Of a stretch of DNA of 14,833 bases, positions 1-6,887 are shown one piece after another. The DNA comes from an uncultured Faecalibacterium sp. (GTDB taxonomy: Bacteria > Bacillota > Clostridia > Oscillospirales > Ruminococcaceae). The notes under the pieces are model-generated. The model did no database searches and was not told the DNA's origin. It saw only the letters and a program-made list of their open reading frames with translations. Position 1 is the stretch's first letter. Each line of letters opens with the position of its first letter. The translations under genes were made by a program, and so were the position numbers. Location: positions 1 to 14,833 of the forward strand of contig CABQHF010000025.1 in assembly GCA_902463905.1 (NCBI GenBank), given 5' to 3'.

Positions 1-454
1 ACATGATGGAGGTGATGACCTCGTTGATGTTGAAATAGGCCTTGAAGAAGCCGGGAATGGCACCCCAGAGGCCGCCCAGGAGAGTGGCTACCAGCAGGCA
101 GACGTACCAGGGCATCTTGAGCATGATGGCGCAGTACAGGGCACCGTAGGCACCCAGCGTGTACTGACCGGCGGCACCGATGTTGAACAGGCCGGTCTTG
201 AAGGCAAATGCCACGGACAGGCCGGTCATGACCAGGGGTGCTGCGTTGGCCAGCTCCTTGCCGACGCCGTAGGGAGCGTCGTGGAAGCCGCCTTTCAGGA
301 TGCGCACAAAGCCGTCGCCCCAGGCGTGTGCCGGGTTGATGGCCAGCAGCACCAGAAAGCCCACGATCAGACCGATGAGGATGCACAGCAGAGCCGCCAG
401 CACACTGGTGACCGAGCTTTGCAGACCGCTGTGGGAAAGTTTTTTCTTGTCCAT
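1..454 (-). CDS. Nucleoside ABC transporter permease, N-terminal part (cut by window edge)
   Basis: This is the first 151 residues of an integral-membrane permease of the branched-chain/ribose/nucleoside type (BPD_transp_2 family). It forms the channel through which a nucleoside is imported. Read on the minus strand it begins MDKKKLSHSG, followed by a hydrophobic segment at about residues 18-40. A second hydrophobic stretch carries the family hallmark FKTGLFNIGAAGQ at about 88-100, and the visible end reads INEVITSIM, also typical of these permeases. Start: the ATG at 454 lies 3 nt after the stop of the ATPase gene (458-460), and a GGAG ribosome site sits in the last ATPase codons, so the two are translated together. 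Nucleoside rather than sugar specificity is inferred from the adjacent BMP-type binding protein and from deoD and cdd. A second permease gene normally follows in such operons but lies outside the window. Confidence 0.9.
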   Translation of the reverse strand, partial: MDKKKLSHSGLQSSVTSVLAALLCILIGLIVGFLVLLAINPAHAWGDGFVRILKGGFHDAPYGVGKELANAAPLVMTGLSVAFAFKTGLFNIGAAGQYTLGAYGALYCAIMLKMPWYVCLLVATLLGGLWGAIPGFFKAYFNINEVITSIM

Positions 455-457
455 TTG

Positions 458-1996
458 TTACTTAGTCTCCTTTCCCTGCTTGCGTGCACCGGCCATATAC
501 AGGCCCAGTTCCTGCACGGTGGTGGTCTTGGGGTCAAACTCGCCCACGATCTCGCCCTCGTACATGACCAGGATGCGGTCGGACAGGTTCATGACCTCGT
601 CCAGCTCCAGGCTGACCAGCAGCACGGCCTTGCCCTTGTCGCGCTCCGCCACGATCTGGCTGTGGATATATTCAATAGCGCCCACGTCCAGGCCGCGGGT
701 GGGCTGCACGGCAATGAGCAGCTTGGGATCCCTGTCGATCTCACGGGCAATGATCGCCTTCTGCTGGTTGCCGCCGGACATGCTGCGCACGATGGTGGAG
801 CTGCCCTGGCCGCTGCGCACGTCGTACTGTGCGATCAGCCGGTCGGAGTACTCACGCACTTTATCCGAACGGATGAAGCCGCCCTTCTGGAACTCCGGCT
901 GCCAGTAGCGCTGCAGCACCATGTTGTTCTCCAGGCTGTAGTCCAGCACCAGACCGTGCTTGTGGCGGTCCTCCGGGATGTGGCTCATGCCGTCCTTGGA
1001 ACGCTGGCGGATGGAGGCGTGGGTGATGTCCTTGCCGTCCAGCGTGATCTTGCCGCTGGTCAGCTTTTCCAGGCCGGTCAGGCCATAGATGAACTCGGTC
1101 TGGCCGTTGCCCTCGATGCCTGCCAGGCAGACGATCTCACCGGCATGCACCTGGAAGGAAACGTCCTTGACGGCGTCCTTCTTGCGCTGGTCGTTGTGCA
1201 TGGTCACGTCCTGCACGTCCAGCACCACGGCACCGGGCTTTGCAGGCTGCTTTTCCACCTGCAGCTGCACATCACGGCCCACCATCATGCGGGAAAGTTC
1301 TTCCTTGGTGGTGTCCTTGATGTCCACGGTGCCCATGTACTTGCCCTTGCGCAGCACGGTGCAGCGGTCGGCCACGGCCATGATCTCGTTCAGCTTGTGG
1401 GTAATGAACAGGATGGACTTGCCTTCCTTCTTGAACCCGCGCATGATCTCCATCAGCTCGTCGATCTCCTGCGGGGTCAGCACAGCGGTGGGCTCATCGA
1501 AGATCAGGATCTCGTTGTCGCGGTACAGCATTTTCAGGATCTCCACGCGCTGCTGCATGCCCACCGAGATATCGCTGACAAGGGCATCCGGGTCCACGCG
1601 CAGGCCGTACTTTTCGCTCAGGGCCATGACCTTCTTGCGGGCCTCGGCTTTCTGCAAAAAGCCCATTTTATTGGGCTCCACACCCAGAATGATGTTGTCC
1701 AGAACGCTGAAGCATTCCACCAGCTTGAAGTGCTGGTGCACCATGCCGATGCCCAGTGCATTTGCATCGTTGGGGTTGCGGATGGCGACCTCCTTGCCGT
1801 TCTTGCGGATCTGACCGGCTTCCGGCTGATACAGACCGAAAAGCACGCTCATCAGCGTACTTTTGCCGGCGCCGTTCTCGCCCAACAGAGCATGTACCTC
1901 GCCTTTGCGCAGCTGCAGGGTGATATCATCGTTTGCCTTGATACCAGGGAATTCCTTGGTGATATGGAGCATCTCGATCACAAAATCCTCTGCCAA
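458..1996 (-). CDS. Nucleoside ABC transporter, double ATP-binding subunit
   Basis: This cytoplasmic ATPase has two ABC domains in one chain (512 residues), as in RbsA/MglA and the NupO/RnsA nucleoside importers. The first domain is complete: Walker A GENGAGKS at about 39-46, signature ISVGMQQR, and Walker B ILIFDEPTAVLT. The second has a degenerate P-loop, GIEGNGQTEF, with no lysine, then MSGGNQQK and LLIAVQPTRGLDVGAIE. In this family that makes the second site non-canonical, so it is not a mutation. Start: the frame stays open up to 2029, but an AAAGGAG ribosome site lies inside that extension at 2013-2007. I therefore choose the TTG at 1996 (spacing 10 nt from GGAG), giving MAEDFVIEMLHITKEF; the ATG at 1972 is a weaker alternative. 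The gene has its own promoter downstream of a terminator that follows the lipoprotein gene, and the permease follows after 3 nt. Confidence 0.95.
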   Translation of the reverse strand: MAEDFVIEMLHITKEFPGIKANDDITLQLRKGEVHALLGENGAGKSTLMSVLFGLYQPEAGQIRKNGKEVAIRNPNDANALGIGMVHQHFKLVECFSVLDNIILGVEPNKMGFLQKAEARKKVMALSEKYGLRVDPDALVSDISVGMQQRVEILKMLYRDNEILIFDEPTAVLTPQEIDELMEIMRGFKKEGKSILFITHKLNEIMAVADRCTVLRKGKYMGTVDIKDTTKEELSRMMVGRDVQLQVEKQPAKPGAVVLDVQDVTMHNDQRKKDAVKDVSFQVHAGEIVCLAGIEGNGQTEFIYGLTGLEKLTSGKITLDGKDITHASIRQRSKDGMSHIPEDRHKHGLVLDYSLENNMVLQRYWQPEFQKGGFIRSDKVREYSDRLIAQYDVRSGQGSSTIVRSMSGGNQQKAIIAREIDRDPKLLIAVQPTRGLDVGAIEYIHSQIVAERDKGKAVLLVSLELDEVMNLSDRILVMYEGEIVGEFDPKTTTVQELGLYMAGARKQGKETK

Positions 1997-2048
1997 TCTG
2001 CTCACTCTCCTTTCGTGCCGTAGCGACACCTATACTATTCTATTTTTC

Positions 2049-2076
2049 ATTATACCTGATTTCCGACAAATTGCAC
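2049..2076 (-). promoter_or_regulatory. Promoter of the ATPase-permease unit
   Basis: On the minus strand a perfect TATAAT -10 box (2054-2049) is preceded by GTGCAA (2076-2071) with a 16-bp spacer. GTGCAA resembles the TTGCAA -35 box of other promoters in this window. Transcription would start near 2042, about 45 nt before the TTG start. It lies downstream of the terminator at 2170-2210, which fits an internal promoter that restarts transcription of the transporter genes. Confidence 0.7.
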
Positions 2077-2109
2077 ACTGCTTTTTTCGTTTTTGGCGGA
2101 AAGTACAGA

Positions 2110-2128
2110 TAAAAGTATTACTTTTATT
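2110..2128. promoter_or_regulatory. Operator-like palindrome, copy A
   Basis: This is a perfect 9-1-9 inverted repeat, ATAAAAGTATTACTTTTAT. Its 15-bp core AAAAGTATTACTTTT recurs exactly at 3611-3625 upstream of the binding-protein gene. The centre lies about 77 bp upstream of the inferred transcription start of the ATPase gene. On the minus strand the copy is preceded by GCAGAATGCA; a close variant, GCAGAAAATGCA, precedes the other copy. A dimeric transcription factor is the natural reader, but no regulator gene is present in the window and I cannot name the family. Confidence 0.65.
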
Positions 2129-2169
2129 GCATTCTGCCCAGTTTTGGGAGAGTTTTTCCGGCCCGGATA

Positions 2170-2210
2170 TACAAAAACAGGGTGCCCGCCTGCAAAAGGG
2201 CACCCTGTTT
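2170..2210 (-). terminator. Intrinsic terminator after the binding-protein gene
   Basis: AAACAGGGTGCCC (2175-2187) pairs perfectly with GGGCACCCTGTTT (2198-2210) around a 10-nt loop. Read on the minus strand, the hairpin is followed by TTTTTGTAT. It sits between the lipoprotein gene (ends 2275) and the ATPase promoter. It would therefore let the binding protein be made in excess over the membrane components, a common arrangement in ABC import operons. Confidence 0.85.
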
Positions 2211-2274
2211 CGCAATTAGTAATTCATTAACACGGCCTGCCGGTTTTGCCTGCAGGCCGCAGGGAACGCTTGGG

Positions 2275-3450
2275 TTACTGGATGTAGTTGACAGTGGTGA
2301 ACTCGCTGACGGTGGGCTTGGTAGCGTCATCGGAGTTGTTGTCCACAGTGATCTCGCCGCTCTTGATCTTGTCCTTGACGGTCTCGTACTCGTCCTTGGT
2401 GAAGGTCTCGAAGTTCCAGCTGTCGTCTGCGGTGGGCAGGCCGATGTAATCGCCGTCCTCCAGACCGAAGTTGCCGTTGGAAGCAGCAATGTCGCCCCAA
2501 TCGCCGGCCTCGATGTCGGACAGAGCGGTGTTGACAGCCTCGGACAGACCCTTCATGGCAGAGGTGATGAACGGGTTGTAAGCGTAGGTGCCGTCGGCCA
2601 CGCCGTTTGCACCGATGTAGTTCTGGTCAACGTCCACGCCGATGACGTAGCCGTTGTTCTTCAGAGCAGCCTCCACAGCAGAGGTGTAGATGCCGCCGCC
2701 GCAGGCAAACACGACCTGAGTGCCGTTGGAGTACCAGCCCTCCATACGAGAGGTGATGTTGGCATCGCCGTAGAACTGGCCGCCGTAGAAGTAGTTGATC
2801 TCGATGTTCTGGCCCAGCTCCTGAGCAGCGGCGTCAGCGCCCTGCACGAAGCCATAGCCGTAACGGATCACAGCGGGCACAGCCATGCCGCCCAGGAAGC
2901 CCAGCTTGGTCTTGCCGTCCTTGGCGATCGCGTAACCAGCCAGGTAACCTGCCTGCTCTTCCTTGAAGGTGATGCAGTAGCAGTTTGCGGGGATGGTATC
3001 CGTGCCGATATCGAACTGGGTCACGTCGATGGCGATGAACTTGACATCGGGGTACTGGTCAGCAGCCCATGCCAGAGAAGCACCGTACAGGTAGCCGACG
3101 CAGACGATCACGTCTGCACCGTCGTTGACAGCCTGACGGATCATGGTCTCACGATCCTCATCGGAAGCGTCAGCCTCAGGGATGTAGTACTGGCAGTCAT
3201 CACCCATGTAGCCGGAAACAGCCATCCAGCAAGCCTGGTTGAAGCTCTCATCGTCGATCGTGCCGGTGTCGCAGGTCAGAGCGACCTTGACGATCTTCTC
3301 GCCGCCCTCAGCAGCAGAGGAAGCGGTGGAAGCAGCAGCGGAAGAAGCGGTGCTGGTGGAAGAAGCGGAAGAACCGCCACAAGCGGTCAGAGCAGCGGCG
3401 GCGGCAGCAGCACCAGCCACAGCCAGGAAATTACGACGAGAAATCTTCAT
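2275..3450 (-). CDS. BMP-family nucleoside-binding lipoprotein (ABC importer solute receptor)
   Basis: This 391-residue extracellular receptor is of the basic membrane protein/PnrA (Med) family, which captures purine or pyrimidine nucleosides for the ABC importer encoded next to it. The N-terminus MKISRRNFLAVAG carries a twin-arginine pair, then an alanine-rich hydrophobic core and a lipobox LTAC with the lipidated cysteine at residue 24. A Ser/Ala/Thr-rich linker runs to about residue 48. The mature domain begins KIVKVALTCDTGTIDDESFNQA, whose DDESFNQ motif is typical of the family, and continues with VNDGADVIVCVGY and PDVKFIAIDV. Start: the ATG at 3450 follows an AAAAAAAGGAG ribosome site. 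It has its own strong promoter (3534-3562), a folded 5' leader, and a terminator after the stop. The ligand is inferred from context, with cdd and deoD upstream. Confidence 0.93.
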   Translation of the reverse strand: MKISRRNFLAVAGAAAAAAALTACGGSSASSTSTASSAAASTASSAAEGGEKIVKVALTCDTGTIDDESFNQACWMAVSGYMGDDCQYYIPEADASDEDRETMIRQAVNDGADVIVCVGYLYGASLAWAADQYPDVKFIAIDVTQFDIGTDTIPANCYCITFKEEQAGYLAGYAIAKDGKTKLGFLGGMAVPAVIRYGYGFVQGADAAAQELGQNIEINYFYGGQFYGDANITSRMEGWYSNGTQVVFACGGGIYTSAVEAALKNNGYVIGVDVDQNYIGANGVADGTYAYNPFITSAMKGLSEAVNTALSDIEAGDWGDIAASNGNFGLEDGDYIGLPTADDSWNFETFTKDEYETVKDKIKSGEITVDNNSDDATKPTVSEFTTVNYIQ

Positions 3451-3484
3451 AAGAAAGTCTCCTTTTTTTCGATCATGATGTGTC

Positions 3485-3519
3485 TGTCAGAACATGCCTG
3501 TAAAATGCAGGCACTGACA
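3485..3519 (-). promoter_or_regulatory. Hairpin in the 5' leader of the binding-protein gene
   Basis: TGTCAG (3485-3490) pairs with CTGACA (3514-3519), and TGCCTG (3495-3500) pairs with CAGGCA (3508-3513). The loop is 7 nt with a 4-nt bulge on one side. A second register, TGTGTC (3479-3484) with GACACA (3516-3521), competes for the outer stem. The element begins within about 10 nt of the inferred transcription start and ends before the ribosome site. It could be an operator, an mRNA-stabilising stem or a small leader switch. It does not match the purine riboswitch layout. Confidence 0.55.
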
Positions 3520-3533
3520 CATTTACTGGCTCA

Positions 3534-3562
3534 AGTATAGCGGGAAGATGTGTGAGATGCAA
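3534..3562 (-). promoter_or_regulatory. Promoter of the binding-protein gene
   Basis: On the minus strand TTGCAT (3562-3557) and TATACT (3539-3534) are separated by exactly 17 bp. The inferred start is near 3527, giving a leader of about 76 nt that contains the hairpin at 3485-3519. This promoter separates the lipoprotein gene from the upstream deoD-cdd unit. Confidence 0.75.
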
Positions 3563-3583
3563 GCACTTTTCGATTACAAAACA

Positions 3584-3602
3584 TTTACAATATCTTTGTA
3601 AA
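3584..3602. promoter_or_regulatory. Second dyad upstream of the binding-protein promoter
   Basis: TTTACAA (3584-3590) and TTGTAAA (3596-3602) form a perfect 7-5-7 inverted repeat between the promoter and the AAAAGTATTACTTTT palindrome. The region is AT-rich, so part of this symmetry may be chance. It could also be a second protein-binding site in the same control region. Confidence 0.4.
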
Positions 3603-3610
3603 ATTCTTCA

Positions 3611-3625
3611 AAAAGTATTACTTTT
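3611..3625. promoter_or_regulatory. Operator-like palindrome, copy B
   Basis: AAAAGTATTACTTTT is a perfect 7-1-7 inverted repeat identical over 15 bp to the core of the copy at 2110-2128. It is centred about 91 bp upstream of the inferred transcription start of the binding-protein gene. It is flanked by GTGCA/TGCAC (3626-3630 and 3636-3640), itself a small inverted repeat. Finding the same site in front of two promoters of one transporter suggests a common regulator acting as an activator or by looping. Confidence 0.65.
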
Positions 3626-3665
3626 GTGCATTTTCTGCACCTTCTGTTTTGTGCCGGACGCCGTT

Positions 3666-4115
3666 TTATTTTTCCACGGCGGCATTTCCGGCCACGTTGG
3701 AAGGGCCGAACCCGAAGGGCAGCAGCTCGTCCATGCTGCGCTCGATGAAATCATCCGGCGTTCTGGCCATGATCACATTCAACTCCGGGCCGCCGAACTC
3801 GAACAGCGCCTGCCGGCACACACCGCAGGGCGAGGTGATCTGTTTGTTCACCTCACCGCGGCGGCTGCCCACCACCGCAATATCGGTGAACTCGGTCACA
3901 CCGTCGGCCACGGCCTTGAACAGTGCCGTGCGCTCGGCACAGCTGGTGGGGGTGAAGGCGGCGTTCTCCACATTGCAGCCGGTGTAGATGCGGCCATCCT
4001 TTGCGCGCAGGGCAGCGCCCACCATGAAATCGGAATACGGCACATAGGCCTTTTCCCGGGCAGCCAGCGCCATACGGATCAGTTCCTTTTTTTCTTCCAG
4101 TGTCAGGCTGGTCAT
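3666..4115 (-). CDS. cdd: Cytidine deaminase
   Basis: This small zinc enzyme (149 residues) deaminates cytidine and deoxycytidine to uridine and deoxyuridine in pyrimidine salvage. The length and motifs fit the short homotetrameric type. TGCNVENAAF, with the substrate-binding Asn/Glu, lies at about 46-54. SCAERTAL carries the first zinc cysteine (59) and the catalytic glutamate (61). SPCGVCRQAL carries the other two zinc cysteines (97 and 100). Start: the ATG at 4115 lies 8 nt after an AAGGAG site. The gene begins only about 30 nt after the terminator that follows deoD, and I see no clear promoter between them, so it is probably expressed by read-through. Its place beside a BMP-type nucleoside importer matches the cdd-transporter clusters known from streptococci. 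Confidence 0.96.
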   Translation of the reverse strand: MTSLTLEEKKELIRMALAAREKAYVPYSDFMVGAALRAKDGRIYTGCNVENAAFTPTSCAERTALFKAVADGVTEFTDIAVVGSRRGEVNKQITSPCGVCRQALFEFGGPELNVIMARTPDDFIERSMDELLPFGFGPSNVAGNAAVEK

Positions 4116-4145
4116 AAAGCATTCTCCTTCCTGTCCCGTTGGGTC

Positions 4146-4185
4146 AAAAACAGCGCGGCCCCTGTTTTTGCAGGCTGCCGCGCTG
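4146..4185 (-). terminator. Intrinsic terminator/attenuator between deoD and cdd
   Basis: CAGCGCGGC (4151-4159) pairs with GCCGCGCTG (4177-4185), and inside it CCTG/CAGG extends the stem. Read on the minus strand it is followed by TTTTTGACCC. It starts about 15 nt after the deoD stop and ends about 30 nt before the cdd start, so it should lower cdd expression relative to deoD. Confidence 0.8.
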
Positions 4186-4199
4186 AGCGTTACCGGTTT

Positions 4200-4919
4200 T
4201 TAGTATTCTGCACCCAGAGCGATCTTCATCATGTCGGTGAAGCTCTTCTGGCGCTGCTCGGCGGTGGTGATCTCCGGGGCCACAAAGCTGTCGGAGATGG
4301 TCAGCAGGCAGGCAGCGTGCTTGCCCAGCACCTTTGCATTGGCAAACAGGGCAAAGCTCTCCATCTCCACGCACAGGCAGCCGCGCTCGTCCCGCAGCTT
4401 TTCCCAATAGGCAGGCTTTTCGTCGGAGGGCTGGCGGTAAAACACATCCGAAGAGTGGATGTTGCCCTCGATGAGGGGAATGCCCTGCTTGGCGGCGGAA
4501 GCGCGCAGCTTGTCGTTCAGGGTCTGGCTGGGCAGGGTGGTGTCGCCCTCAAAGCCGCTCTGCACACGGGCATAGTTGGACTCGCTCACTGCGCCGGTGG
4601 ACAGCACCACATCGAACAGTTTGGCCTTCTCGGTGTAGCTGCCGGCAGAGCCGATGCGGATGATGTTGTCCACATCGTAGAACTTGAACAGCTCATAGGA
4701 ATAGATGCCGATGGACGGCATGCCCATGCCGCTGCCCATCACGCTGATGGGGCGGCCTTCATAGGTGCCGGTAAAGCCCAGCATGCCGCGCACACCGGTC
4801 ACCTGACGCACATCCTGCAGGAAGGTGTCGGCAATGAACTTGGCGCGCAGAGGGTCACCGGGCATGAGGACCGTCTTGGCGAAATCGCCCTTTTCGGCGC
4901 TGTTGTGAGGGGTAGACAT
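4200..4919 (-). CDS. deoD: Purine-nucleoside phosphorylase, hexameric DeoD type
   Basis: This cytoplasmic enzyme cleaves purine (deoxy)nucleosides with phosphate to the base plus (deoxy)ribose-1-phosphate. It has 239 residues, the usual length for DeoD. Visible family features are MSTPHNSAEKGDFA with the subunit-bridging His5, the phosphate-binding loop VLMPGDPLRAKF at about 17-28, RGMLGFTGTY, SVMGSGMGMPS, CVEMES at about 183-188, and ISDSFVAPEITTAEQRQ with the catalytic Asp210 and Arg223. I considered uridine phosphorylase; the N-terminus and the TPH, GFTGTY and SD...AEQRQ pattern favour DeoD. Start: the ATG at 4919 follows an AAAAAAGGAG ribosome site. A terminator lies downstream. Its product feeds phosphopentomutase, encoded separately at 12639-13817. 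No clear promoter is seen in the 72 nt upstream, so transcription may come from the peptidase gene. Confidence 0.95.
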   Translation of the reverse strand: MSTPHNSAEKGDFAKTVLMPGDPLRAKFIADTFLQDVRQVTGVRGMLGFTGTYEGRPISVMGSGMGMPSIGIYSYELFKFYDVDNIIRIGSAGSYTEKAKLFDVVLSTGAVSESNYARVQSGFEGDTTLPSQTLNDKLRASAAKQGIPLIEGNIHSSDVFYRQPSDEKPAYWEKLRDERGCLCVEMESFALFANAKVLGKHAACLLTISDSFVAPEITTAEQRQKSFTDMMKIALGAEY

Positions 4920-4948
4920 AGAACATCTCTCCTTTTTTCCTATTGATA

Positions 4949-4987
4949 GCAGATGGGCCTTTCCCCTTTGGGAAAAGCCCTTTCTGC
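4949..4987. other. Long hairpin between the M23 peptidase gene and deoD
   Basis: GGGCCTTTCCC (4955-4965) pairs with GGGAAAAGCCC (4970-4980), with one wobble pair and a 4-nt loop. GCAGA/TCTGC (4949-4953 and 4983-4987) extends it past a small internal loop, giving about 16 pairs. Neither strand has a proper T-tract after it, so it is not a standard terminator. It could be an mRNA 3'-end or processing hairpin between peptidase and deoD messages, or a leader element of deoD. Confidence 0.5.
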
Positions 4988-4991
4988 CAAG

Positions 4992-6887
4992 TTACCTGTA
5001 TCTGCTGCGGTTGAACACGTTCTGCGGGGCGATGTAGGAACCGTTGCGGCGGATCTCGAAGTGGCAGTGGTTGCCGCTGGAGCGGCCGGTGCTGCCCACA
5101 TAGCCGATCAGCTGACCCTGCTTGACGGTCTGGCCTGCATGGACTGCCAGCGACAGGCAGTGTGCATACACGGTGGTGTAGCCGTTGCCATGGTTGATGA
5201 TGATGGAGTAGCCATAGCCCGTACCTGCACCAGCCTTGTTGTAACCGGCCTTGGTGACGGTGCCGCCTGCCGAAGCGTAAATGGGCGTACCGGCGGCGGC
5301 GCAGATATCCACGCCCTTGTGGCTGCCGCCGTACCAGCGCGAGCAGTTCCGGTAGCCGGGCACCGGCCAGATGAACTGACCGCTGCCGGTGATGTAGGAA
5401 GTGCTGGTGGTCACCTTCTTGGTGCCCACCACGATCTTTTCGGTCACAGGCTCCTTGATCACTTCGGTGCTCAGGATCTGCTGGCTCAGCTGGGTGCCGT
5501 TGGTGTCGTACACACGCTGGGCCGTCACGCTGCGGATGCCGTTTTCACCGGTCTGGGTGGTCTTTTTGGTGCCCACATTGTATTCGTTGGACTTGCTCGT
5601 CTCGGTGGTGTAGGGGATCTCTTCCTGCCAGGTCTCGATCTTGGTGATGCGCACCTCCAGCGTGGCCTCCTGTTTGGTCACGATGAGCTCATCGCCCGCC
5701 TGGATGTTGGAAGTCTCGGTGAGGGCTGCGCCCTTGAAGTTGGTGTTCAGCTCACACAGTTCCCGGAAGGTCAGGTCATTCTTCTGGGCGATGCTCCACA
5801 GGGTATCGCCCGTCTGCACGGTGTAGATCTTTTCCTGCTGCTGCACGCCGGAGAGCATGGTCTCTACGTCGCTCTCGTCCTGGAAGTTCTCGTTGAAATA
5901 GATACCATTTTCCAGGGTGACTTCCTTGTTGAAACCCACCGTCACATTGGAATCGTCCGGATCCTCGTAGGGTTCCAGCAGGCTGCTCAGGTAGCTCTGC
6001 AGGGCGGTGCCGTCGGAGCACACGGCCGTCAGCTCACCGTCCAGATACAGGGCGGTGCCCTCACTGATCTGGTCACTGGAAGTTTTCAGGATGGCATCGG
6101 CCATCTGGCCTTCGTCCAGCACATCGTGTGCCGCCGAGATGGTGTAGGTAGGTTCCACCGTCCACTGGGTGTCGTCATCGGTGCCGGCGTAGTTGATACG
6201 TTCCTGCACCGCCTCACGGGCCGAGTTGAACACGTCCTCGTTGGCCACATAGCCCACGGTCTGGCCGTTCACCTGCACTTCCAGCGCATAGGGCTGGCGG
6301 AGGGTGTTCTGCATCACCATGACCATACCGGCAAGTGCCAGCACCGGCAGGATGTACATGGCCATACGCGGCAGGGTGCGCACATTGCGCCGCACGCCGC
6401 TGGCCAGATAATGCACGCTGGCTTTCACGGCAGCGCCAAAGCCTTTTTGCTTCCGCACACGGTGCGCATGCACCAGCAGCGAGCCCATGCCCCGGAAGAA
6501 CAGCACAACCGGACCGAACAGATCCCGGAACATCTGTGCCGCACCGGGGAACGCCATGGAAGCGATGCTGTGCAGCAGGTTCCGCGTCCAGCGCAGCACG
6601 GCGGATACGCCCCGGCGCACGGCGCGCCCCACACGGACAAAACCATATTCAGCAGAAAATCCCAGAGCGTACAGCGCCTCACCGATCATCAGGGCGAAAC
6701 GGTTCTGCAGCAGCTTCTGAGAAAAATTATTGACATGATGCTGGGTCTTGCGGCGGAAGCGGTGCCGCCGCAAAAGCTGCATACATTGGAACTGTGCCCA
6801 CAGGGAACGCAGCTTCTGGCCGCGTTTTTTCTGCGGCTGCTGCGCAGGCTCTGTGGCCTGTGGTTCCTTTGTTTTATCTTCGATCAA
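4992..6887 (-). CDS. Membrane-anchored LysM-G5-M23 peptidoglycan endopeptidase
   Basis: This cell-wall peptidase has 631 residues. About 175 basic, partly hydrophobic residues come first, then a transmembrane helix at about 175-196 (MAMYILPVLALAG...). An extracellular stalk follows, then a LysM domain (YTVQTGDTLWSIAQKN, around 360-410) and a G5-like domain (EEIPYTTETSKSNEYNVGTKK... to EKIVVGTKK, around 415-500). The C-terminal M23 domain spans about 505-625. Its zinc and catalytic residues are intact: SHKGVD (His523, Asp527), TVYAH (His576) and HCHFEI (His607/His609). It should therefore be an active metallo-endopeptidase that cuts peptide cross-bridges. Start: the frame stays open upstream to 6980, but AAGGAG at 6901-6896 points to the TTG at 6887, giving MIEDKTKEPQ. 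That start overlaps the TGA of a 37-codon frame. A promoter lies at 7001-7028. Confidence 0.9.
   Translation of the reverse strand: MIEDKTKEPQATEPAQQPQKKRGQKLRSLWAQFQCMQLLRRHRFRRKTQHHVNNFSQKLLQNRFALMIGEALYALGFSAEYGFVRVGRAVRRGVSAVLRWTRNLLHSIASMAFPGAAQMFRDLFGPVVLFFRGMGSLLVHAHRVRKQKGFGAAVKASVHYLASGVRRNVRTLPRMAMYILPVLALAGMVMVMQNTLRQPYALEVQVNGQTVGYVANEDVFNSAREAVQERINYAGTDDDTQWTVEPTYTISAAHDVLDEGQMADAILKTSSDQISEGTALYLDGELTAVCSDGTALQSYLSSLLEPYEDPDDSNVTVGFNKEVTLENGIYFNENFQDESDVETMLSGVQQQEKIYTVQTGDTLWSIAQKNDLTFRELCELNTNFKGAALTETSNIQAGDELIVTKQEATLEVRITKIETWQEEIPYTTETSKSNEYNVGTKKTTQTGENGIRSVTAQRVYDTNGTQLSQQILSTEVIKEPVTEKIVVGTKKVTTSTSYITGSGQFIWPVPGYRNCSRWYGGSHKGVDICAAAGTPIYASAGGTVTKAGYNKAGAGTGYGYSIIINHGNGYTTVYAHCLSLAVHAGQTVKQGQLIGYVGSTGRSSGNHCHFEIRRNGSYIAPQNVFNRSRYR

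Noticed and set aside
281..2023. A 580-codon plus-strand frame opposite the transporter ATPase
   Set aside because: The composition is His/Leu/Ala/Gln/Asp-rich as expected for antisense of a coding gene, and it runs across the permease-ATPase junction. The minus-strand genes have complete ABC motifs.
3451..3540. A purine riboswitch in the binding-protein leader
   Set aside because: The leader of about 76 nt has a single bulged hairpin. The three-way junction and conserved loop sequences of purine riboswitches are missing.
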